This document shows positions 9,564 through 21,353 of a stretch of DNA of 64,000 nt, piece by piece (within the stretch, counting starts at the first letter, position 1; every line of letters starts with the position of its first letter). The DNA is taken from positions 10,931,501 to 10,995,500 of the forward strand of contig NGZR01000001.1 of the NCBI GenBank assembly GCA_002197995.1, written 5' to 3'. The translations under genes and the position numbers were made by a program. The stretch is from Gaeumannomyces sp. JS-464. Its lineage: Eukaryota > Ascomycota > Sordariomycetes > Magnaporthales > Magnaporthaceae. Below the pieces are notes generated by a model that did no database searches, was not told the origin of the DNA, and saw only the letters and a program-made list of their open reading frames with translations.

Positions 9564-11471
9564 ATGCCGTTGCCAACAGCCCCCCCCGGCCAATAGGGTG
9601 GCGCGCGCCCTCCTCGTCGGCCCAACGGCCCGGAGGAACGCGTCGCTGCCACCCGGGCCCCACCGCGCGTCAGCGCACCCGACTACGCCGTCCCCGTTGC
9701 GGAATCAGCAACACCCAATAGGGCCCGATCAGGGCCAGGAAAGCTCCCACGACGGCAGCACCGGCACAGGTGCCCCTCCCCCCCTCCCCCAACGCCGGCG
9801 TACGCGCCCACCTGTCGGGTCGGCCGCGGCGGCCGCGGAGGAAATTATTGCGAGCTATAGCCGCAAACAATAACAAACGGCCCTAATTTGCGCCACGCTA
9901 GCCTGATTTATAACGCCGGCATTGCCTCCCTTCCGGCGGAAGCAATCCCTGAAGCCAACGGCTGGAAAAATTGCTTTATCGACTACGCTAAATAAGCCCT
10001 TTTCGGCCTACCTACGCCGGCCGAAAAGGAAAAAAGCTTAAACGGGGCCCCGGAGCCCCCGCAACGCGCGCCCCCGGCCACCTACGCGTCGGTAGCCCGG
10101 GAGGGCCACTAATAACCCCAACAACCCGCACAGGCTTTTCGGGGCCGTACGCCCCAAACCCGGGCACCCCGCTTACCAACAAGCCTTAAAGCCGACTTTC
10201 GGGTATTTGTTAGGATCCCGGAAGAACGGCAGGCTTGGGCTAACTAACAAACGGGTTTTAACATTCGTAAAGCTTTTGCTAATAGCAAGGATTTGCCGTT
10301 TACGACGGCCGATATCTCGGAAGCGTACTAATCCTTTACGAGGTTCGTGTTAAAAGCAAAAACGGCCGATATCCAAAGCCGGCTTTTGCAGTATCGATCC
10401 GAACTAAGCCGTTTATATAACGCCGAAAGGATCGAAAAGCCCGAAATTTAGTACAACGTAATTTTCCGGTTGCTTTACCTTTTAACTAACGGCTTTGAAC
10501 AATGCGTTCCGGTATCGGACGAACTGGTTCGGGAGGAAATGAAAGCCTAAATAAAGCATAAATTGGTAAACGTTAAGCCTTATAAGGCCGGCGTCGACCA
10601 CTAAGGGCGTATATCGTAAATTATATCCCTTTATACGCAAGTGGCCGGGTTTAGGCTTTAGGGGATCACTTCCTTTCCACGCCGCGTATAACGACACCCG
10701 CCGGTTACCCAGCACACTTTTAGCTGCCACGGTTTTCACGTGGCCCGCAATTGCGCCCGGGTTAATAAATGCCTTCGGTGCGGGAAAATAAACGACGACC
10801 GGCACGTATAACCGTGTACGGCCCCCGCAATGCGCGAACTACTCGGGCCCGTACTTTGCCAACCACCCGAACTGCTTTATAAAGCCCGGACGGGTAAACG
10901 GAATGCTAAAGCACTTAACTTATAAGGAAAAAGGGGCTGTTAAAAGGTTAGGCGCATAAGCGTACCGGGCGGCGGCAAAAGCGGTAAAAGCCGCCGTTGC
11001 CACCGTTACCGCCGTTACCGCTACTACCGACGATACCCTTCCCGTAACCGTTATTACTATAGGCGGCTCCGCCGTAACCGTTAATTTAACGGCAAACCTT
11101 ACAACCACTACCGTTATTGCTGCGGCTACCGTTATTACTATTAACGATACCGCTAATACAACTATTACCGCCGCTGTTAAACCTACGGCTAATACCGTTA
11201 TCGCCGTTACTCCAGCCATTTTTATCGCCGCTGCCACCCCGCCGCCCCCGCCGTCGCCTCCGCCGTTATAACAAACCCGGCAGGCCCGCCGGCTTCGAAA
11301 AGCGTGGCCCGTACGGCCGGTAAAGAAAAGCACTTTGCTAAAAGGCTTAAAGTTAGTTTTAACAACCAATACGAAGTATTAGCGGATATGAAATTGGACT
11401 TCCTCGAGCCCGAAAGGGCTATCGAAATAACCGGAAACCCCCCGGAGGAAACCGACGGTACCGCCGGCTAA
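9564..11471 (+). pseudogene. LINE ORF1 (gag-like, zinc knuckles), copy 1
   Basis: Nucleic-acid-binding ORF1. It starts MPLPTAPPGQ, then a stop where copy 2 reads on (SANKVARALL), giving the reading of the start. A cysteine/histidine cluster at about 10700-10890 (CHGFHVARNC, NKCLRCGK, further Cys) matches the zinc knuckles of Tad-type ORF1. It is followed by an Ala/Thr/Val-rich tract (about 10960-11270) ending in polyproline, then a conserved tail NNQYEVLADMKLD ending at the TAA at 11469. Start and end are in the same frame (636 codons). Internal stops are RIP-type. Confidence 0.75.
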
Positions 11472-11514
11472 CAACCTTAAAACCAAAGCCCTTAATACAC
11501 TAACGCCGCTTTTA

Positions 11515-14500
11515 CGTATGCCAGCAGCCAACCGGATATAACAAACGCATGGCAATAAGGCCCGGCGCCCGGGGCTTCGCCCCGAACGCCGTGTTTTAAC
11601 CGCCGCCTAAGCGAACGTACGACGTAGCTGGAAGGCGGGGGTTATTTTACTTTAACTATTTTAAAGCTAAAACATCGACGTAGTGCTAATGCAAAAGCCT
11701 TTTAGCGCGTGGAAAAGGAAGCTTATGCTTTGCACCCACCCGTTATACGAGCTATTTACTTCGGTAAATAGCTAGCATAACCACTAAACCAAACCTCGGG
11801 TAATAATTTACGTACGAAAGGACTCGGGGTTTTAGCCCGTAACGGACCGGCCGGCAGGTAACACCCGGGATATCCTTTAGCTTACCGTCGCCGGGTGTAC
11901 TTTCGTTAACGTATATAAGCTTTTAGGGGACTTTTTAAAACCTTCGTTAAACCTTTTACTACGTTAGCGCTTAACGGCAAAATGCATTATAACTGGGGAC
12001 TTTAACGCAAGGTCCCCGGCGTGGGATCCGGTTAAAGGTAATAGGAATAAAGGCTAAAATATAGCCCAATAGGCTAATATTTATAACTTTTTCCTATTTA
12101 CCGACCTAAGCTAACCTACGCATAACGATAAAAGCGTTTTGGATTTTACTTTTTCTAACGCCCTTTTGGCAATAGCGGAAATCGACCTTTCGCTAGCAAC
12201 CGATTCGAACCACCGCTCGATACGGATCGAAATTCCTAACCGCAATAACTCCGTTCCGAATTGCCAGCGTATTACGCTACCAAACGATAAACTACCGTTT
12301 TTCGCAAACACGGTAGTAACGGGGGCTGGCAGCTTGCCGCCATTTATAAATCCATGCACGGCGGATTACTTGGATAAAGCGGCCGAAGCATTAATAAACC
12401 TGCTAAAAAATGCGTTAATGGCCTTCGGCCGGGGGTTTAAAGCTAAAAGAAAAGGCCAACCTTGGTGGAACGAAAAGTGCGCCAACGCTTAACGGGACTT
12501 TGCAAAAGCTATGGCAAACGGCGGGCTTTTTACGGCCGAAGCCCGCTTTTTAAAAGCAACGGTCCGGGCGGCCAAAAAACAGTATTGGGCCAGCGTGCTA
12601 AAAAAAGTGGATTTCCCGGAAGCGCTATACGCGTTGTAAAGTGGCATAAACTTGCACCCGTATACGGCTTCCCCGTTAAATATCGACGGGAGAGTTATAA
12701 TAGCCCCCAAAGGATAAAGCGGAAGCATTAGCCGTAAAATCCTCGTAGGTTTACGGCGGAGGACGACTTACAAAAAACCCGTTATAGTAAAGGGCTACCC
12801 AAAACCGCACAATTCCCGTGGGACCCCCACGTCCCTTTAGGAATGCCAAAGTGCATTGTTAGCACGGCAAACACGGCCCCGGGCGTCGACTTTTTAACGG
12901 TTAAACTGCTTACAGCGGTATGGCCGGCAATAGGGGAATACGTTAAGGCTTTTTTCGAAGCTTGCTTTAAAGCCGGGCACCACCCTGGCCTTTTCCGCAC
13001 AGCGGAGGTGGTTATGCTAAAAAAGCCAAATAAAACGGATATAACGGACCCAAAATCCTACCGCCCGATAGCTTTGCTCCCGTGCTTAAGGAAAAGGCTG
13101 GAGCGGCTGGTGGCTTCGCGGATGGCGTTCTTCGCACTACAATACGGGCTTATAGCTCGCAACACGCCGGGGCTACCCCGAAAAAGCCGCCATCGATTTA
13201 ACGGCATGCGTGGCCCACGAGGTGGAACGGGCTTTTCAAAAGCATAAAACGGCCGCCCTCGTTACTATAATGTATAAAAGGCTTTCGACGCCGTACTCGC
13301 CGGAAGCTTTTTCGGAGGCTTTTAAATTAAGGCTGGGATTTAACGCTAGTACGAGGTATTATTTTTGCAAAAAACAGGTGGTTAAAGTGCGTTTGGAGGA
13401 CGCCACGGCACCCTTTTTTTCCCCCTGCGGGCTACCCTAAGGTTACCGGCGTTACCGGTCCTGTTTATGCTTTATATAGCCGAAATCCTGCTTAAAAGCA
13501 AAAGCGGTTAAGTACGAATACGCGGACGATATAGGCATTTGCGTAACGGGTAGCACTTTGGAGGAGTGCTCCGTAAAGCAAGGGCAACGGTAACGGAAAT
13601 CCTCCGTTAGGGAAAGGCTAATAAAGTGGCTTTCAACCCGGGGAAGTGCGAGCTTATGCACTTTTTTAAGCGGAAAAATCCCACAACCCGGCGGTTACGG
13701 CGGAAAGCCTTACCATATAACAAACTACAAGAGCTTTACGGTGGTTAAGTTTTCGAAAAAGCTTAAGTTTTAAAGCCCACATGGATAATAGGGCTGTAAA
13801 AGCCCAAAGCGTTGCCAACCACTTCGAAGGCTTACGAATTTAATAAGGGGATACCGGCACATTCGGTTTACAAAGCCGTTATAACGGTTATAATCCCTAC
13901 GGCTTTATACGGGGCCGAGGTATGGTATAAGGGTAAAACTAAACCATACCCGTACAAGCCGGCACAATAGCAAATTATCCGCTAAAGCATTTAATCGAAC
14001 GGGTAATAAAGCTTTAACCGCGTTTTTAGCAATGGTCCAGCTTGGAAAACCACACCGATAAACGCATTGCATTACGAATCCGGCATTCCAAACGCCCAAA
14101 CGCTTTTAAATAAGCCCGCTTCCGTTTTGCGGCCCGTATAAATACGGTTCGGAAAATCACCCCTTTAGCCGCAGCGGTTAAGCCGGCCTTTAACGCCCGA
14201 GGTTAAAGCAGGCTTACCCGGCAAGCTTGCGACCTTTTTGCAAAGGACGGCCGGACTTTTTCCGGTTTGCACTCGCCCGGCTTACATCCTTTATAAATAT
14301 ACGGGGCTTACGGTGGCCAATAAAAAAAGCCCGCAACCGCAAAAGCTTTTATAGCGTGCTTCGCACCTTACTTACCGACGTTATAATATATAGCGACGGG
14401 TTTAAAGCAAAGGACGGGGCAGTTGGATACGGCTGGGTAATATACCAACCGGCCAACGCAAACTTTCCGGGCACGGCCGGTTAGCGCATCCGGCGGAAGT

Positions 14501-15265
14501 ATTCGACGGCGAAGCGGAAAGGGGCCCGAATAGGCCTTGTAAAGCCGTTTGGAGCTTCGCAATTGCACTTTCCACTTGTGCCTCGATAACACCTCGGCGG
14601 CTAACGGCTGTTTAAGCACGGCTTTTAATAGTTTACAAAGGGCTTTTAAAAAATCTATTGCTTTATGGATAAACACCAAATATACGTACGCTGGTCCCCG
14701 GGCTATATAAATCCCCGGAAACGAAAAGGCAAACGCCGAAGCAAAGTTGGATCGGCCCTGCCAATACCAACATTTTAAACCAACGGTGGCCGAAGTAAAG
14801 CTTTAGCCCGGAAAACAGCCCGGGACGCCCGGAACGCATGGTTTAAAACAACTTTCCGATCGGTATAAGGCTATAAGCCTCCCGCCGGTACCATAACACA
14901 CGCCCGAAGCGTTACAACTGCACCGGAAGGTATTGCAACGGCTAATAGCCGCACGCACCGGTTACGGGGATTTCGACTGGTACCACCGAAAGTTCCAACA
15001 CGAAACGATAACCCGTGCCGTTGCGGGCGAAATAAGTCCCTTTCCCACCTGTATTTTGCAGCTGGTTAGGGCGGCAAAAAACAAATGGCCTATAGCGGAC
15101 CTTCCCCGGCTTTCGATAAGCCCGGATATTGGAAACGGCTTTTCCAAAAGCCCTCTTTTTGCTTCGTTCGTTAAAGCCACCAACTATTATACTATCGCCG
15201 GACGATAACAACAAGCCCAAAAAGCCTATATTTAACCTTTTCCTTTGTACTATTAGGATTAACAA
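11515..15265 (+). pseudogene. LINE ORF2: endonuclease, RT, RNase H, copy 1
   Basis: Order of domains: APE-like endonuclease with ITGDFNARSPAWD (11989-12027) and SNHRSI, where SDHRS is usual, near 12205; linker with QPWWNEKCA near 12460; RT with KPNKTDITDPKSYRPIALL at 13024-13080; catalytic YADD at 13519-13530; RNase H with IYSDGFKAKDGAVGYGWVIY at 14386-14445 and PGNEKANAEAK near 14715. RIP stops and a few frame changes (frame moves between endonuclease, RT and YADD blocks) make it non-functional. Boundaries are approximate. Confidence 0.85.
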
Positions 15266-15622
15266 TAGGCTCGTTAATCCCCCGCACTTTAGCCGGGCTT
15301 AAGGAGGTCCGAAAACCCCCTCCCGCCCAAACCCGGCTTTACCCTTTTCCGGCATACCCGCCGGCAACAGCATCACTACCACCCGCAGCGCTTTACAACG
15401 CCCCGGCGTATTTTTACGCCCTATTGCTAATTGCCCGCTCGCTAACAAGGAGCGCCGGAATGCGGCCCGACCCCCGTGTGCCTTCGGGTTTAATTTGTTA
15501 GCCGCCTTAATAGCAGCATATAGCCTATGTTAAGCTTAGGTAGCGCAAGCACGTTATATGCCCTTTGGGAGGCAGGGATTGGTAGATCCCGATTTACTAA
15601 CGTTAAATATACTCACTTACTT

Positions 15623-15636
15623 ACCTGGGTATCCAC
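15623..15636. repeat. Target site duplication, right copy (LINE copy 1)
   Basis: ACCTGGGTATCCAC, identical to 9414-9427. The first few bases could be shared with the ACTT-type tail, so the exact 5' limit is uncertain by a few bases. Confidence 0.85.
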
Positions 15637-16567
15637 TTTACAATTCCCACCCCTCCTTTTGCACACGCAGCCAGCCAGCCAGCCAATCTCGTTAGCTACC
15701 CACTTTCCTTCCTTGGGCTGTAGCTGCTTATTTCGACGTTGCTTTACGTTTATGCAAGTTAATTACTTATTTTATCCCGCTTTAAACTGTGAAAAAGTAT
15801 GCTTTTTTAATTCTTTTTTTTTTCTTTTTACTTTATAACTATTTACATTTTAAACCCGTTTTATTCCTTTCATTTAGCTTATATTGCAATCTTAATTTGT
15901 ATTTACTGTTAAATATTGGGAAAACAGCTAGCCTTGTTTTACTTTTCCATTTTTTAACCGCTTTTATCCCTTTGCCAAGTTTTTAATTAAATTTTTTATC
16001 TTTTTTTGTTAACTTTTTAAAAGGGCAGTTGGAAAACCCGGCCTTATAAAAACTGCTACATTATAAAATCGTTAAGGTTATATGGGCCTCGTTAATAACA
16101 TTAACCAAGTTTTACTTCCGTTTTCACAAATAGCATAAAGGAATTTACAGTATTTTTTAAAAACGGCTCGTGTTAGTTTATTAACCCGATTTAATGCCCG
16201 GTACATAACTTCGCAGCTTTAATAACAACCTCCGGCAATATAACCGTAAAGCTAGCAATTTTACAAACTGTTTTCCTAGCTTTAAAAGCAGGTAAATCTG
16301 CCTTCCTATTAGGAAGTTTTTGCAATAAACTAGGCTGCAAATTTGTTGTTATATCTCGTAAAAAAACCAGCAACTTTATTAAGCAAACCTAACAAACCGC
16401 GTTACTTTTAAAGCTTTTTTTTTGCCGTTTTCCTTAATTTTCTTTCGGCATTTCCAAAACCAATATTAATATGTATAATGATTTTAATATGCCTTAACGA
16501 AGCCTTTTTACGAAAGCCAATTTGGCTTATCGTATGGTGAGTTTAATGGGTTATTAGCAGGCAATAG
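15637..16567. other. Flank of the LINE grading into AT-rich sequence
   Basis: The first 80-100 bases keep many CpA dinucleotides (CACACGCAGCCAGCCAGCCAGCC) and look like unmutated host DNA, probably the other half of the interrupted minus-strand gene. From about 15740 the sequence becomes AT-rich with pyrimidine runs. A small minus frame at 16191-16373 is unidentified. No transposon homology found inside the window. Confidence 0.4.
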
Positions 16568-17102
16568 TGTTAAATTACAAAGGTTTTATTTAGGGGATTG
16601 TATGCGCTAATTACAATGCTAACAAGGTTACGTTTAGTTGGATTAGGCTTTAACAAGCACTATAAGTAGTGCATGCACAGGGCCCTAAGCGTTTGTTAAG
16701 TTACAGGCTTGTATTGCAGGAAGGGGTCGCTAACTCGGCTCCCTTATATACCTTCCGACATTAATCCCGCGGGTTTTCCGCTTAAAAGGGGTCCAGTGCC
16801 GCGGGCGATTTTCCGAAAAATTATTTTGTATAGGAAAAACTAAAAATCGACCCACGGCCACCAAAACCATCTTTGCGTTAAGCCTCCAACTTTAACTTGT
16901 GCAAATTTTCACTTTTTAACTCGTAAGTGCAAAGTAAGCATAACGGGGCACTTTACAGCGTTAATTTAAGCGTTAAAAGCGTTGTGGGCCACCTTTGTGC
17001 ACAAATCCACAAAAGTATAAGGTAGGTAATACAAGGTAAGTAGTGCAGGGTAGGTTAAACCTGTGCGCTTAACGTTAGCTAAATACATTAGTTTTTTTAA
17101 CA
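16568..17102 (+). repeat. Orphan LTR of family S, copy 1
   Basis: Begins TGTTAAATTACAAAGG and ends TTTTTTTAACA. It matches 22864-23397 over its whole length, including CCCGCGGG-containing and AAGGTAAGTAGTGC-containing segments. No matching 5-bp duplication: AATAG before, GGTTA after. The right side abuts LINE sequence directly, so one flank was lost by deletion or recombination. The coding part of family S is not seen in this window. Confidence 0.65.
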
Positions 17103-18541
17103 GGTTATTATCCTAATAGCATTATACGAGGCCGAGGTTTAATATAAAAGCAAAACTAAACCACACTTATATAAGCTTGTATAATAACAATATATCCGTT
17201 AAACCTATTTAATTAAACGGGTTAATAAAGCTTTAATAGCGTTTTTCCAGGCGGTGGTACCAGCTTGGAAAACCATATTAACAAAAGCTTTACACTACGA
17301 ATTCGGCATCCTAAGCGCCGAAGCACTGTTGGAACAAATCCGTTTCCGTTTCACGGCCCGTATAAATACGGTGCTAAAAACCCACTTTTTAACCGCAGTA
17401 GTTAAACCCACTTTTAACGCCCGAAGGTTTAGGGCGGGCTTGCTAAGCAAGTTTACGACCTATTTGCAAAAAACAATCGAACTTCTCCCGGTTTGCACCC
17501 GTCCGGCTTACCTGCTTTATAAATATACGGGGCTTACGGTAGCCATATAAGAAAAACGTATAGCCGCTAAAGCATTTATAACATAGCTTAGCACTTTACT
17601 TTTTACGAACGTTATAATATATAACGACGGGTTTAAAGCAAAAAAGGGGCAGTTAAATACGGCTGGGTAATTTACTAAAGCGGTTAACGAAAAAGCTTTA
17701 AGCACGGTAAACTGGCGCACTTTGCTAAAGTTTTTAATGGCGAGGCGTAAAGGGCCTAAATGGGCTTTCGTTACGCTATTTGGAGCTTCCGTAACTGCAT
17801 TTACCATTTATGCCTTAATAACATTTCGGCGGCTAACAGCTTTTTAAGCACGGCCCCTAATAGCTCGCAAAAGGCTTTTAAAAAGGTTTATCGCTATTAC
17901 AAGACAAGGCTAGCGTTATACCCGTTACATTAAAACAAAAGAGGAACGTTGTTATAACTGGGACTACAACTTATGCGTGGTCCTTATAAAGAATCGCACA
18001 GTAACAATCGCTTTATGGATAAACATTAAGTACACGTTTGTTAATCCCCGAGCCACACGGGAATCCCCGAAAACGAGGAAGCCGATGCTAAAGCAAAGTT
18101 AAGCAAGGCCCTCCCAGTGCCCTAACACGTTAAACCAATAATGGCCGGCGTTAAAGCTTTAACCTGGAAAATGGCCCGAAACGCCCGGAATGCTTGGTTT
18201 AAAAGTAACCCCTTGGAACGATATAAGGCTATAAGCTTTCCGCTAATACCACAACGCTTACTTAACGCTTTGCAAGTGTACTGGAAGGTACTACAACAGC
18301 TAATAGCCGCACGTAAAGGCTACAAGGATTTCGATTGGTACTATTAAAAATTTAAGCACGAAAACGATAACCCGTGCCGTTATAAGAAAAATAAAGCCCT
18401 TTCCCACCTTGTGTTTTGCAGGTTGGCTAAAGCAAAAGAAAATAAATAGCTTATAACAAACCTTGCTTTTATTATTAACAAGCTTGGGTATTAAAAGCGG
18501 CTGGTTTAAAAGCTCCCTTTTTTTGCCTCGTTCGTTAAAGC
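17103..18541 (+). mobile_element. LINE fragment (same family), RT C-terminus and RNase H
   Basis: Homologous to copy 1 from about 13882 (ATACGGGGCCGAGG) to about 15175 (CTTCGTTCGTTAAAGC). Contains the RNase H segment with YNDGFKAK near 17620 (Asp kept, Ser replaced by Asn) and the AWNA/AWKT block. Heavily RIP-mutated. The 5' truncation is typical of LINEs, but the 3' UTR is missing too, so it is a fragment. Confidence 0.8.
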
Positions 18542-18544
18542 TAT

Positions 18545-19287
18545 TATTATAAACAGGCTTTTGCTTTTAAAGTAGGACATTTAAAAGAGCAGTTCGAACA
18601 GTACGCTTGTAAAAGGGTTTTTAAAAAACTGGGTAATTTAATAACAATAGTTTAATTGCTTGCCTAAAAGGGTGCTTTAAAGCTAATTTAAGTTAATTAA
18701 TGCCGAAGCTTTAATTAAAGCTATTTAAAACAGTAAAAAATCCATTTTTTATATATTTGCATTTTTTGCTTTAATATTTTTAGATTTATTGCTTTGCTTA
18801 TAAATCTTTTAAATTTATTGCTTTGCTTATAAATTTGCAAATCCTACTTACATAAGTTGCCTAATTACGTGATTTTTTAAAGGGCTAAGTGGAAGTGCGT
18901 TCGATTTAGCACGTTTTTTCAGCGCTTTAAGCTATTAAGCCCTCGCCCCGCTCCCAGCTTTTGCACCTGGTCGTAACATTAAGTTTCCTTTTTTAAGCTA
19001 AATCCTTTTAGCTATATTTTTACTGCTTTGCTTTTTGTTTAAAGTAAGTGGTTTTTTTTGTTACTTTTTGTTTACTTTTTCTTAATAAAATGTCTAGTCG
19101 GGTGCAAAAACGTTTTTTTTTGCAAAAAACCCTTTAGCGTAAAAATTTCCTTGTTTAAGTTTTACACCTTTCCATCGAAATGCCTTTTCGCTTTTTTTAC
19201 CACGAGGTTTTAAAGCGTAAAAAGTGCGAGGCTTTTTTTTAAGATTCGTCGCGGTATATAAAATGCCTTAATCGGAACCACTTAGTG
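18545..19287 (+). repeat. Repeat family R, uninterrupted copy R1 (about 743 bp)
   Basis: Starts ATAAACAGGCTTTTGC and is followed at once by a second copy at 19288. It is the intact reference for copy R3 at 24.9-36.7 kb, which carries three insertions. Contains two near-identical 30-bp units (TTTATTGCTTTGCTTATAAAT, 18781-18835). Near the 3' end is a small frame MPFRFFYHEVLKRKKCEAFF (ATG 19180) that is also kept in R3. R has no LTR-like TG/CA ends and no recognised enzyme. Confidence 0.65.
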
Positions 19288-19497
19288 TTATAAACAAGCT
19301 TTTACTCCTAAAGTAAAACACTTTAAAAAGCAGTCCAAACAATACGCTTATTAAAAGGTTTTCGGTAACAATTAGGTAACTTAGTAACAGTAGTTTAATT
19401 GCTTACCTAAAGGAGTGCTTTAAAGCTAACTTAAGTTAACTAATGCCGACGTTTTAATTAAAGCTATTTAAAACAAATAAAAAAACTTTCCTTTATA
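19288..19497 (+). repeat. Repeat family R, partial copy R2
   Basis: Direct tandem neighbour of R1 (ATAAACAAGCTTTTACTCC onward), interrupted by Fot1 A at the TA at 19498. After Fot1 A the R sequence can be followed for at most about 20 bases. Confidence 0.65.
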
Positions 19498-19499
19498 TA

Positions 19500-21351
19500 A
19501 CGTGGTTTATTAGCGAGTCGCGCATATTACCAAATCGCGCACTTATACCCGACTTTTAGTTAATCGACGCGCATACCAACCTAACAACGCTAAAAATCCA
19601 TTTAAACTATTCGGAACTGTATATATTAAACATTTTTACTTTCTTTTAATAAATGCGCGCATTATGTCCGGTTTTACCGCAAATGCCGCATCGCGACGAG
19701 TTATCGTTACCCTTCTTTTTTAACCTTTATAATCGCGCATTTTTTACTATAACTATCCATTTAGGTTTTGCTGGTTTAAAACATTTCGTACTTTTTCGAT
19801 GGTAAATAACCTTTCGAGTTAAACACGTGTTTTTTTTGGCCTTTTAGCGTTTACTAAATGCTTTGTTCGCTTTTTTAAGCGTAAATATTTTGGCTTAGAA
19901 AAGGGCTATTTTATGCATTATCGCTTTCGTTTTTTTTTTTTGCAATTTAGTTTATAACCGCTAGCATAAATGTTAAAAAGCTGCCCTGGTAGTTAGTAAT
20001 TCGGGTTTTAATATATTTAAATTGCGAAGTTGCTTTTTTAACTGTTCGCGGCGTTTTAAAAGTTTAATGTTCGGCGTTATTTAAAAGCTTTTTTAAAAAA
20101 GTTAAAATTCGTAACTTTACATCCAGCTTTTTTAAAATTAAACTAGGATTAAAAAAAGTAAAGCTAGCTTTTTAAAAGCTTTTTCGAATGTTTTTTTTAG
20201 TTATAAAGTTAAAAAATGCCGTTTTAAACGCCGAAAAAAACTCGATTTTAAGTACGTGGTTAACGTGTAACTTTATTAATTTTCGATTTGTTAACCGTAC
20301 GTTTTTTTTAACAAGCCGAAATATTTAACGTTAAAAGGTTAAAAAAAAGTAAAACGAATGCGAAAGTATGCAAACCGTAATAATGTTATATTTTTGGTAA
20401 TAAAGCTCGAAATTCGTCGAATAATAGCTTTTATAACCGTTTAGCATTAAAAAACGATAAATGCCTTTTATACGCGATATAATATGTTTATTCAAATGTT
20501 AAATCCATTTTAAACCGAGCTTATTCGTAATTTACTTTTAAAATTCGTTAAAATAACCTAATCGCGTAAAAGGTTAGTTTTTAAATACCAATTAGTTAAA
20601 TGGCATTACTTTTTAATAATAATAAAAAAAATGGCTTAACCGTAATAATTAACTTTTTAAATAACCGTAATTTATTTCCGGTTGTTAAATTAAACCAGTT
20701 TTGCTTTATTACGGTTTTTTAATGTTATAATAATTATAACGGCCGCGATTATGCTTATAAAAAAGCCGGTTTCGTCGAAATTATAAATGTCGTTATTTAA
20801 AATGCTATATTTAGCTATAATATTTTGCATAAAATTAAACCACGTAAAAACGAGCTTGGGATTTCGCATTTGGCTTTTCGGTAGTCGTATTTTCGAATTT
20901 AACGCGTACCGAACTTTGCGCGGCGTTTAACAAACTTTTCGATTTAGCATTTGCTAACGACGCTCGCGTCGCGTTCGGCGAGCATCGGTTAGCATATTTT
21001 TAACATTAAAATATTAAAAAGGAAATGCGCGAAAATCCAGCTCGAATATGTATTTAACAAACGCTTTTTTTTCGAATTTCGTTAATTTCCGGAAGTTAAA
21101 CTTGCAATCGCGTTAGCAGGTTTGCCAGCGCGTCGGTCGCGCAATGTGGATTTAAAAACATCGTAAATTTTAACTGCCGAACGCAAACTTAATCCCCGAT
21201 TAAAATTGGATTATTTGTTTAAAACAATTTTAGCTTTTTTAAATGTCGATTTTATTTGTAGTTGTTAAAAATTAAAGTTGGAAGTAAAAACGCGGGTCGT
21301 AAGGGAAAACGCGCGATTTAATAATATGTGCGATTCGCTAATAAACCACGT
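19500..21351 (-). mobile_element. Fot1/pogo-type transposon A, RIP-mutated
   Basis: 1852 bp between TA at 19498-19499 and 21352-21353. Ends are ACGTGGTTTATTAGCGAG and the inverse CTAATAAACCACGT. The transposase (DDE_1, pogo/Fot1 clade) is on the minus strand; the block for NFDETGF is near 20765-20790 and the zinc-knuckle block near 19670-19700. Every block is broken by RIP stops. Confidence 0.9.
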
Positions 21352-21353
21352 TA

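Larger units (their letters stand above)
9428..15622 (+). mobile_element. Tad-like LINE with RNase H, copy 1, RIP-mutated
   Basis: Non-LTR retrotransposon of about 6.2 kb in the orientation 5' end, ORF1, ORF2, 3' UTR. The 5' end is defined by homology with the second copy at 61132, and both ends by a perfect 14-bp duplication. The 3' end is not a poly(A) but ends in ACTCACTTACTT, a short tetranucleotide-like tail. Stops are nearly all TAA/TAG, as expected from RIP. ORF2 carries endonuclease, reverse transcriptase and RNase H, as in the Tad1/I-like fungal LINEs. Confidence 0.9.

Noticed and set aside
14368..14679. Minus-strand frame over LINE RNase H
   Set aside because: Antisense shadow of the RNase H coding region.
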